Below, in pieces: positions 57,572 to 64,000 of a stretch of 64,000 bases of DNA (the stretch's first letter is position 1; each line of letters begins with the position of its first letter). This stretch comes from an uncultured Collinsella sp. (GTDB lineage Bacteria; Actinomycetota; Coriobacteriia; Coriobacteriales; Coriobacteriaceae): assembly GCA_902470905.1 (NCBI GenBank), contig CABRIC010000006.1, forward strand, positions 1 through 64,000, in the 5' to 3' direction. A model generated the notes under the pieces. It had not been told where the DNA came from. It searched no databases and was given only the letters and a program-made list of their open reading frames with translations. A program made the translations under genes and the position numbers.

Positions 57572-58552
57572 CTAGACCGTCTGAAGCTTCTCGACCTCGT
57601 CAAGGTTCTCGGTCAGACGCGCAGCAAACGTCGAAAGCGGATGCGGATGCGTATCGAACTCGTAAGCCGTCTCGGTGGAATGGATCACGGTGCCGACGCC
57701 GGCATCGGTCAGCAGCTCCAGGAGCAGCGAATGCGGCGTGGTACCGTTAATGATGTGGGCACGAAATACGCCGCCGGTAAGCGCATCGACGGCCGCACGC
57801 AGCTTAGGAATCATGCCCTTATCGACCTCGCCGCCGTAGAGCATTTCGTTGACCTCGTCGAGCGTTAGGTTGGAGATAAGCGAGTCCTTGTCGCTAAAGT
57901 CCTTGTACAGGCCATCGACGTCGGTCAAAAAGATTGCCTTATGCGCGTGGAGCGCCGCGGCAACGGCACCGGCGGCGGTATCGGCGTTGATGTTGAAGAA
58001 ACCGCCGTCCTCCCCCGCCGCGACGGTAGCGATGACGGGGATGTACTCGCTATCGAGTAAGCGCTCGATATAGTCGGTGTTGACGTGCGTCACTTTGCCC
58101 ACGCGACCGAGCTCGGGGTCGAGCGGCTCGGCGATGAGCGTGCCGGCATCGCTGCCCGACACGCCCACGGCCAGGTTGCCGTGGTGGTTGATGGCAGCAA
58201 CCAGCTCCTGGTTAACCTTGCCGCCCAGCACCTCGCGCACGATATCCATAGTCGCCGGCGTGGTCACGCGCTGGCCGTTCTTAAACTCGACGGGAATATC
58301 GTAATGGCTCAGCGCCTCGTTGATAGCCTTGCCGCCGCCATGCACGATGACGGGGCGCATACCGATGATCTTGAGCAAAACGATATCGCTCATCACGTCG
58401 CGGCGCAGCTGCTCATCAACCATGGCGGCTCCGCCATATTTGATAACAACCGTCTTGCCGGTCAGGTTCTTAATCCACGGCAGCGCTTCGAACAGCAGCT
58501 GCGCGGTTGCTTCGTTGGATTCGCTCGAACGACAATCGCGTGCGAATTTCAT
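57572..58552 (-). CDS. argB: Acetylglutamate kinase
   Basis: Amino-acid kinase of 326 residues, second step of arginine synthesis. It has TVVIKYGGAAMVDEQLRRDV, VIVHGGGKAINEAL and the substrate site NINADTAAGAVAAAL. The start at 58552 follows GAGG; 20 in-frame codons upstream lack a site. It is about 30 residues longer than E. coli ArgB because of an N-terminal helix, which in arginine-sensitive kinases mediates hexamer formation and feedback inhibition. Confidence 0.94.
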   Translation of the reverse strand: MKFARDCRSSESNEATAQLLFEALPWIKNLTGKTVVIKYGGAAMVDEQLRRDVMSDIVLLKIIGMRPVIVHGGGKAINEALSHYDIPVEFKNGQRVTTPATMDIVREVLGGKVNQELVAAINHHGNLAVGVSGSDAGTLIAEPLDPELGRVGKVTHVNTDYIERLLDSEYIPVIATVAAGEDGGFFNINADTAAGAVAAALHAHKAIFLTDVDGLYKDFSDKDSLISNLTLDEVNEMLYGGEVDKGMIPKLRAAVDALTGGVFRAHIINGTTPHSLLLELLTDAGVGTVIHSTETAYEFDTHPHPLSTFAARLTENLDEVEKLQTV

Positions 58553-58633
58553 AATCTGCCTCGTCTTTCGTATCGTTATCGCGCCGTGCTCCGCTGTCCG
58601 CAATCGCGGCAAGATGCGCAGCGTGCCCGGAAT

Positions 58634-59902
58634 CTAGGAACGGTAGTCGCCGTTGATGGAGATGTACTCATGCGTGAGGTCGCAGGTCCACACGGTCGTT
58701 GCCGCGTCGCCTGCGCCCAGGTCGGCCGAGATCACGATCTCGGGCGCCTCGAAACGTCGTAGAGCCTCGTCCTCATCAAAGGGAACAGTCAGACCGCCGC
58801 GACAGACAGGCATGCCCATCATGTCGATGGAAACGTCTTCCTGATTAAACTTCACGCCGCACTTGCCAAGCGCCATAGCAACACGGCCCCAGTTGCAGTC
58901 GTGGCCGGCGATGCAGGTCTTAACGAGCGGCGAGTTGGCAACGGCGCGGGCGGCGATATCGGCCTCCTCGTCGTTCACGGCGCCGGTAACGTTGACCGTA
59001 ACAAGCTTGGATGCGCCCTCGCCGTCGGCGGCGATGTTGCGCGCCAGGCTCTCGCACACCTCGTGCACGGCAAATGCCAACTCGTCAAAGGCATCGGAAC
59101 CCTCGACGACAGGCTCGGCATCTGCGGCAGCGGCGCCGGAGGCAAGCATGATGCAGGTGTCGTTGGTCGAGGTGTCGGAATCGACCGTTACCTTGTTGAA
59201 GGTCTGCTTGACGGTGGAGAGCAACAGGGCGTGGAGCGCCGCCGGCTCGACGGGGGCATCGGTAGTGATAACTGCGATCATGGTGGCCATGTTGGGCATG
59301 ATCATGCCCGAGCCCTTGCACATGCCGCCCACCGTATAAGCGTTGCCCGCATGGCCCGCGGCCTCACTGCGATAGCGAACGGCATACTCCTTGGAGTGTG
59401 TATCGGTCGTCATAATGGCACGGGCTGCATCGGCACCGCCATGGGCAGAAAGTGCCTCGTATGCGGACGGAACGGCTGTCTCAAACGTGTCGATCGGCAG
59501 AATCTGGCCAATCACGCCCGTGGAGGCAACCAGAATCTGCTGGGGCTCGCAGCCGATGACCTGCGACGCGATGTTGCATGTCTCGCGCGCACAGGCTAGG
59601 CCGGTCTCGCCCGTGGCGGCATTCGCATTGCCGGAGTTGATTGAAACACCGGCGATAATGCCATAGCCCTTGTCCGCACCGCCCAGGTTGGCACGGCTCA
59701 CCTGCACGGGCGCCGCACAAAAGCGGTTGGTCGTAAACACGCCGGCGCCGGGACAGGGTTTATCAGGCACGACGAGCGCATAGTCCAAGCGCTCGGGATT
59801 CTTCCGGAATCCCGCATGGATGCCTGCGGCCTTAAAGCCGGCAGCCGCCGTAACGCCGCCCTCGACGGCGCGAATCTTGATATCAATCAGGTCGGTGTTC
59901 AT
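58634..59902 (-). CDS. argJ: Bifunctional ornithine acetyltransferase / N-acetylglutamate synthase
   Basis: Self-cleaving enzyme of 422 residues that recycles the acetyl group in arginine synthesis. The cleavage motif is VASTGVIGQILP, with the catalytic Thr after Ser. KGSGMIMPNMATM and SDTSTNDTCI are also typical. With argJ present, a separate argA or argE is not needed if it is bifunctional. Between argC and argB. Confidence 0.95.
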   Translation of the reverse strand: MNTDLIDIKIRAVEGGVTAAAGFKAAGIHAGFRKNPERLDYALVVPDKPCPGAGVFTTNRFCAAPVQVSRANLGGADKGYGIIAGVSINSGNANAATGETGLACARETCNIASQVIGCEPQQILVASTGVIGQILPIDTFETAVPSAYEALSAHGGADAARAIMTTDTHSKEYAVRYRSEAAGHAGNAYTVGGMCKGSGMIMPNMATMIAVITTDAPVEPAALHALLLSTVKQTFNKVTVDSDTSTNDTCIMLASGAAAADAEPVVEGSDAFDELAFAVHEVCESLARNIAADGEGASKLVTVNVTGAVNDEEADIAARAVANSPLVKTCIAGHDCNWGRVAMALGKCGVKFNQEDVSIDMMGMPVCRGGLTVPFDEDEALRRFEAPEIVISADLGAGDAATTVWTCDLTHEYISINGDYRS

Positions 59903-60037
59903 CGTCCCTACGACTCCTTATATCAAACAAAAAAGCGGGCATCGGCTGGCACGCCATACCGGTCGCAACTACTAGACCAGCTTAAAAGTGGCGCCCAACT
60001 CGATACCCGACTACCAAATCGCTAACAATCGAATGTG

Positions 60038-61108
60038 CTACACCGGGCACGCCACTGTGAGCAAGCCTCGTCGCTCGTCAAAGCCAAAAACGATGTTGGC
60101 GCACTGGACCGCCTGGCCCGCAGCACCCTTGCACAAATTGTCGATGGCGCCCGTCGCCACCAGCACGCCTGCACGCTTGTTGAGCGCAAGGCCAATCTGG
60201 GCGGCATTGGTACCGACGACCGAAGCCGTCTTGGGCTGCTGGCCGGCATCGAGCACGCGCACAAAGGTGCGACCGGCGTAAAACTTCTTGTAATGGTCGA
60301 CGACATCCTCAAGAACCAGCGCGTCGAGAGCCTGCGGCGCGAGCGGCATCGTCACCGTGGAAAGCAGGCCGCGCTTGAGCGGTGCCAAGTGCGGGGTGAA
60401 GACGATGCGGTCGGCCAGGCCGAGTATCTGCTCGATCTCGGGCGTATGACGATGCTTGCCCACGCCATAGGCTTCCAGGTTCTCGTCCGCGCTGCAAAAG
60501 TGGGTGCGAGCGTTGCAGGACTTGCCGGCACCCGTCACACCGCTGATGGCATCGACGATTACGGGACCGTTCTCTGCCACCCAGCCCGCACGCACGGCAG
60601 GAGCAGCAGCAAGACTCGTTGCGGTGGGATAGCAGCCGGCGCAGGCGACCAGCACGGGCTTGCCGTCGGCGTGGTCGGATGCAGCGGTCTCCAAATCCTG
60701 GCAGAACAGCTCGGGCAGACCAAAGGCGCGGCTCTTGAGTAACTCGGGGCTCGTGTGCTCTGCGGCATACCAGGCCTCAAAGGTAGCCGGATCGCTCAGG
60801 CGATAGTCGGCCGAGAGGTCAATGCAGGAGACTCCCGCGGCAAGCAGGGCGGGCACCTGTGCCATGGCAGCCGTGTGCGGCACGGCAAGAAAAACCGCAT
60901 CGCAGCTCTTAAGCTCGGGGGCGTCATGCGTGGTGAAAACCAGATCGCTCAAGCCAGCAAAGCTCGGATACACCGCGGACAGCGGCTGGCCGGCATCGGC
61001 GTTGGACGTAATGGCAACAAGTTCAAACTCGGGATGACCGAGCACGAGGCGAATGAGTTCGGCTCCGGCATATCCAGCCGCACCGACGATTCCAACCTTC
61101 AAAGACAT
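60038..61108 (-). CDS. argC: N-acetyl-gamma-glutamyl-phosphate reductase
   Basis: NADPH-dependent reductase of 356 residues, third step of arginine synthesis. The Rossmann loop is VGIVGAAGYAGAELIRL, and the catalytic Cys is in VACAGCYPTATSLA. KHRHTPEI is the substrate site. It is the first gene of the arg cluster. Two ArgR-type boxes lie about 90-120 bases upstream. Confidence 0.96.
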   Translation of the reverse strand: MSLKVGIVGAAGYAGAELIRLVLGHPEFELVAITSNADAGQPLSAVYPSFAGLSDLVFTTHDAPELKSCDAVFLAVPHTAAMAQVPALLAAGVSCIDLSADYRLSDPATFEAWYAAEHTSPELLKSRAFGLPELFCQDLETAASDHADGKPVLVACAGCYPTATSLAAAPAVRAGWVAENGPVIVDAISGVTGAGKSCNARTHFCSADENLEAYGVGKHRHTPEIEQILGLADRIVFTPHLAPLKRGLLSTVTMPLAPQALDALVLEDVVDHYKKFYAGRTFVRVLDAGQQPKTASVVGTNAAQIGLALNKRAGVLVATGAIDNLCKGAAGQAVQCANIVFGFDERRGLLTVACPV

Positions 61109-61193
61109 ATCAGACTCCTTGTCTGCGATTTATGCACCGATGCGCATTTCGCAGCGGTCGTTATGAAGTGGGTTGAAACTTTAGCACCAAAAG

Positions 61194-61230
61194 ATGCATA
61201 TCTACGCAACTCTTTTGCATATTCATGCAT
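61194..61230. promoter_or_regulatory. Double ARG box upstream of argC
   Basis: Two 16-base imperfect palindromes, ATGCATATCTACGCAA (61194-61209) and TTGCATATTCATGCAT (61215-61230), are 21 bases apart. This is the spacing ArgR hexamers use. No argR gene is in the window. Confidence 0.75.
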
Positions 61231-61273
61231 TGAAACAGTCCCGACACATTCACTCGAAGGAATTGACAAATAA

Positions 61274-61331
61274 ATGCGGACCCCATATTGCCCAGTGCGC
61301 CTTACGGTGACGTTGCAATGTGGGGCCCGCT
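61274..61331 (-). terminator. Long hairpin between the PPOX gene and argC
   Basis: GCGG-CCCCATATTGC pairs with GCAATGTGGGG-CCGC over about 15 positions with few mismatches. On the minus strand it follows the PPOX gene by 44 bases and is followed by ATTTATTTG. Confidence 0.6.
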
Positions 61332-61374
61332 ACATGCGAGAATTTGAATTGTCGAAGCTTGCTGAGAGACTCGT

Positions 61375-61785
61375 TTAGAGCTCGATCGGCACCCATTCGT
61401 CATGGTTGCAGATAAAGGCCTCGGGTTCCTCCACGCTAAAGAAGACGAGCGTGGGATCGCCTGCGCCCTCGTAGTGCTCGCCTAGGCGCTCCAGGTGCTT
61501 CCAGCCTGCCTCGCGCATATCGGGAGCGGCCTGGTCATCCAGACCCGCACGCCCGCGCAAGATGAGCCAGCCATGGCCCGGCCACCAACTCGTGGCCTCA
61601 AAGCGTTGATTTTGCAGCAGCTCTTGCCACACGTCTTTGGTGCGCGCCGTCACAAACCACAGCTTGCCGTCCTGGATCTGCGCAAACGAGAACGGACGCA
61701 CATGCGGCTGCCCGTCCACACTCGTCGCCAGATACCACGCCGGCACCGACGTCAGATACTCCAGCACCGTATTCAATCCGTCCAC
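61375..61785 (-). CDS. PPOX/flavin-binding split-barrel protein (paralogue 1)
   Basis: Small protein of about 136 residues of the pyridoxamine-phosphate-oxidase-like split-barrel family. Flavin-site-like blocks are PAWYLATS, PHVRPFSFA and DGKLWFVT; KDVWQELLQN follows. Substrate unknown; the family includes flavin- or F420-dependent reductases. The GTG at 61785 is chosen for the AGGAGG upstream (short 4-base spacing). A TTG at 61830 would add 15 residues. It closely resembles the next gene. Confidence 0.8.
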   Translation of the reverse strand: MDGLNTVLEYLTSVPAWYLATSVDGQPHVRPFSFAQIQDGKLWFVTARTKDVWQELLQNQRFEATSWWPGHGWLILRGRAGLDDQAAPDMREAGWKHLERLGEHYEGAGDPTLVFFSVEEPEAFICNHDEWVPIEL

Positions 61786-61839
61786 GTTTCCTCCTGACGC
61801 CTGATCAGTCTTTTTGGAATGGGTAGTCAATTTGGGAAA

Positions 61840-62286
61840 TTAGAGCTCCAGGCGCTCCTCGCTGCCGTCGATATCACAGAAGCGCGCGGCAATGTTGCGG
61901 ACCGAAAAGAAAGCAAGGCGGCCGTCGTTGGCACTCTCGTGTTCCTCGCCGATGCCCACCATGTGCTTAAAACCCGCTTGACGCACCTTGTCGCTCGCAA
62001 CTGCGTCGTCCTCAAGTGCGGCCTCGCCGGTCAACACGATCCAACATTCCCCCGGCTTCCAACCCGAGAGCTCAAACTTGGGATTCGCGCTCAGCTCCGC
62101 CCACACATCTTTGTCGCGCGACGTACAAAACCACAGTTTACCGTCATCGACCATGGCAAACGAAAACGGCCTCACGCGAGGCTGATGCCCGTCGCTTGCA
62201 TCGGTCGTGGCCAGATACCACGCCGGAATGCGCCTGAGATACGAACAGGCGCGCTCAAGCTGAGCCGTGCGGTCGTTGTCGGTCAT
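61840..62286 (-). CDS. PPOX/flavin-binding split-barrel protein (paralogue 2)
   Basis: Protein of 148 residues sharing with its neighbour IPAWYLAT, RVRPFSFA, DGKLWF, KDVW-EL and a W-PG-W block, in the same order. It is therefore a tandem duplicate with considerable divergence. Predicted to bind FMN or a related cofactor as a dimer; the reaction is unknown. The start at 62286 follows AAAGGGG. The two genes lie head to tail between the arg cluster and ecfT. Confidence 0.82.
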   Translation of the reverse strand: MTDNDRTAQLERACSYLRRIPAWYLATTDASDGHQPRVRPFSFAMVDDGKLWFCTSRDKDVWAELSANPKFELSGWKPGECWIVLTGEAALEDDAVASDKVRQAGFKHMVGIGEEHESANDGRLAFFSVRNIAARFCDIDGSEERLEL

Positions 62287-62316
62287 AGGGACCCCTTTCT
62301 TGCGCCCGAATCGCGC

Positions 62317-63117
62317 CTAAACAAGTTGAAGATTGATGACGATGACGCAGATGAGCAGCAACGCCGTCACCACCGCCGCCAACGCATCGCCGCGGCCAAA
62401 TGCAAGCGCATGCAGGCGCGTGCGGCCCTGCTCGCCGTGATAGCAGCGTGCATCCATGGCGGCAGACAGCGTCTCGGCATGGCGGAACACGCCCGTGAAC
62501 AGCGGAATCGCCACACTGCCGAGCATACGCACGCCGCCGAGCGGACCGCCCGTCACGCGCGCGCCGCGGCTTGCCTGTGCATCGGCCGTCTGCTTCATCT
62601 CAGTGGCAAACTGCGGCATAAAGCGCAACGCGATACCCATGATCATGCCGAGCTCGTGCGCAGGAAGTCCCACACACGCAAACGGCGCGAGCAGGCGCTC
62701 AAAGCCCGCGGTGAGGTCGAGCGTCGGCGTGGTGAGTGTAATGGCGCTCATGCCGGCCATCATCAACGTCAGGCGGCACGCCATAAAGGCGGCAGAACGC
62801 AGTGAGCCCTCGCTTATCTGCAGAAAGCCGAGCTGCCACAGGATGCGCCCACTCTGATCGGTAAACAAGTTGAGCACCGCGACCACGACGACAATTGCCA
62901 GCAGCGGCGCCATCGACGACAGAACGCGACGAACCGGCACCCGAGACACAGCATAGATCAGCACGACGAAAATTGCGACAGGGGCCAGTCCGCGGAAGCT
63001 GCTGACTGTGAGCGTCGTGATCAGAAACACAAAGCCCAAGAGCAACTTAGTTCGCGGGTCCAAGCGGTGGATCGCACTATCGCCGGGATAGTAGCTGCCA
63101 AACGAAAACGCCTCCAT
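62317..63117 (-). CDS. ecfT: Energy-coupling factor transporter transmembrane protein EcfT
   Basis: Transmembrane coupling subunit of 266 residues of an ECF vitamin/metal importer. About five to six hydrophobic segments flank the cytoplasmic coupling helices with the two characteristic Ala-Arg-Gly-type motifs: ADAQASRGA near residue 185 and SAAMDARCYHG near residue 222. It overlaps the EcfA stop by one base (TGATG), so the two are coupled. The S component is not in the window. Confidence 0.92.
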   Translation of the reverse strand: MEAFSFGSYYPGDSAIHRLDPRTKLLLGFVFLITTLTVSSFRGLAPVAIFVVLIYAVSRVPVRRVLSSMAPLLAIVVVVAVLNLFTDQSGRILWQLGFLQISEGSLRSAAFMACRLTLMMAGMSAITLTTPTLDLTAGFERLLAPFACVGLPAHELGMIMGIALRFMPQFATEMKQTADAQASRGARVTGGPLGGVRMLGSVAIPLFTGVFRHAETLSAAMDARCYHGEQGRTRLHALAFGRGDALAAVVTALLLICVIVINLQLV

Positions 63118-64000
63118 CAGCAGTCCTCCTCTCGCACGACCGTCTTGGATTTAGCAATGTCCGCGACGTTAGAGGAACCGCCCGAGCGACCGATTAGCAG
63201 GTCCACCAACTCATCTGCCAGCGACTCAACCGTATAGAGGCCGTCAAAGTGCAGCGGCACGCCCGCCTCCGTAAGCGCCAGCGCCATGCGCTGCGCGGCA
63301 GGAACGCCCAAACCGATCGATTTGAGCTCGTCGGCATGTGCAAACACCTGTGCGGGGACTCCCTCGGCAAACACCGCGCCTTCGTTCATCACAACGATGC
63401 GGTCGCAGCAATTGGCCAGGTCATCCATGCTGTGCGAAACCATGACAACGGTCAGGCCATCGCGGTGAAGTCGATCGATGAGTCCTAGGAAATCCCTGCG
63501 CGCAGCCGGATCGAGCCCCGCCATGGGTTCATCGAGCACCAGGACTTCGGGCTCCATGGCGAGCACGCCGGCGAATGCCACACGCCGTTGCTGGCCGCCC
63601 GAAAGCTCAAAGGGACTCTTGTCGCCGACCGTGGAAAGGTCGAGGCCCACGCGCGAGAGCGATGACTCGACACGACGGTCGACTTCATCTTGAGGCAAGC
63701 CAAGGTTATGCGGACCAAACGCCACGTCCTGCGCCACGGTTTCGGCAAACAGCTGACGCTCGGGATATTGAAACACCACGCCGACCTTGGCCTTAACCGC
63801 GGCGGCGTCTTTCTTGTTTGACAGATCGAGCCCCAGCGCGCGAACGGATCCCTCCTGAGGGCGAATCAAACCGTTGAGATGCTGGACCAGCGTCGACTTA
63901 CCCGAACCGGTATGACCTGCCAAGCCCAGGAACTCGCCGCGACGCACCGTCAGCGATACATCGCGCAGCGCCCACGGGCTGCTGGGGTCGTTTCCCCAGA
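63117..64000 (-). CDS. Energy-coupling factor transporter ATPase EcfA (partial, 5' end outside window)
   Basis: ATPase subunit of an ECF transporter; at least 294 residues are visible and the reading frame stays open to the window edge (NDPSSPWALRDVSLTV precedes the P-loop). Walker A GHTGSGKST, Q-loop VFQYPERQLF, signature ELSGGQQRR, Walker B VLVLDEPMAGLDP and H-loop MVSHSMDD are intact. The YPERQLFAE segment is typical of EcfA2. A second EcfA is expected upstream of the window. It is coupled to ecfT. Confidence 0.92.
   Translation of the reverse strand, partial: WGNDPSSPWALRDVSLTVRRGEFLGLAGHTGSGKSTLVQHLNGLIRPQEGSVRALGLDLSNKKDAAAVKAKVGVVFQYPERQLFAETVAQDVAFGPHNLGLPQDEVDRRVESSLSRVGLDLSTVGDKSPFELSGGQQRRVAFAGVLAMEPEVLVLDEPMAGLDPAARRDFLGLIDRLHRDGLTVVMVSHSMDDLANCCDRIVVMNEGAVFAEGVPAQVFAHADELKSIGLGVPAAQRMALALTEAGVPLHFDGLYTVESLADELVDLLIGRSGGSSNVADIAKSKTVVREEDC

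Overview
The window is high-GC bacterial chromosome, most likely from Collinsella or a close relative (Coriobacteriia, Actinomycetota). This is inferred from the compact GC-rich genes, the tRNA-tuf-rpmG-tRNA-Trp-secE-nusG-rplK-rplA order, a LAATG-type sortase tail, and a mix of Bacillus-like gene neighbourhoods. The first 43 bases are not genomic. They are an untrimmed Illumina Nextera Read 2 adapter preceded by what looks like the N709 index, so the window starts at a contig end.

Layout. 47-6562: esterase, glucose-type PTS EIIA, OafA-like acyltransferase, asnS and a WYL regulator. 6723-9617: a three-gene ABC importer of the TrpXYZ type. 9776-15414: cell-wall-anchored 5'-nucleotidase, MscS channel, a cytoplasmic BMP-domain protein and a coupled phosphoesterase. 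15540-19921 (minus): translation and transcription core (rplA, rplK, nusG, secE, tRNA-Trp, rpmG, tuf, tRNA-Met, tRNA-Thr, tRNA-Tyr). 19922-20869: gene-free but highly structured DNA with a strong tRNA/tuf promoter, a periodic palindrome array, tRNA-Thr(TGT) and an operator-like inverted repeat. 20870-22210: a one-protein HTH-HipA-like kinase. 22238-27726 (minus): disA-ispD-ispF-cysS-rlmB-yacP. 27886-28652: a yybP-ykoY type manganese riboswitch and mntP. 28776-30554: hipBA. 30683-34996 (minus): pepD and clpC. 35189-40301: a giant HgdC/HgdB-type activase-dehydratase fusion with its TetR regulator. 40583-43010: DUF2798 and ThrE-like membrane proteins. 43363-48915 (minus): lysS with an extra C-terminal tRNA-binding domain, greA, tatA, tRNA-Pro, ispE, veg, dtd and rdgB. 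49057-55345 (minus): rph, murI, a HAD phosphatase, a MurE-type ligase and asnB. 55533-56101: tRNA-Val with duplicated tRNA fragments and an AT-rich element with terminal inverted repeats. 56219-61108 (minus): argCJBD behind a double ARG box. 61375-64000 (minus): two PPOX paralogues and ecfT/ecfA, the last cut by the window end.

The clearest cross-window pattern is a family of short hairpins sitting directly on or after stop codons. Each carries an AGGGACAG-like core in the loop, read on the coding strand. I count six stop-proximal members and several relatives. Two of them, 39 kb apart, are identical over 38 bases. They look like mobile or copied transcription terminators (REP-like). Other unexplained structure includes an 80-bp-period array of three palindromes, a 215-bp element with 28-base inverted ends next to tRNA-Val, and nested inverted repeats after lysS.

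Many genes form classical housekeeping operons: isoprenoid synthesis (ispD, ispF, ispE), c-di-AMP synthesis (disA), tRNA charging and proofreading (asnS, cysS, lysS, dtd), arginine synthesis (argCJBD) and wall-precursor synthesis (murI, MurE-like ligase). All functional calls come from reading the sequence; no database search was run.
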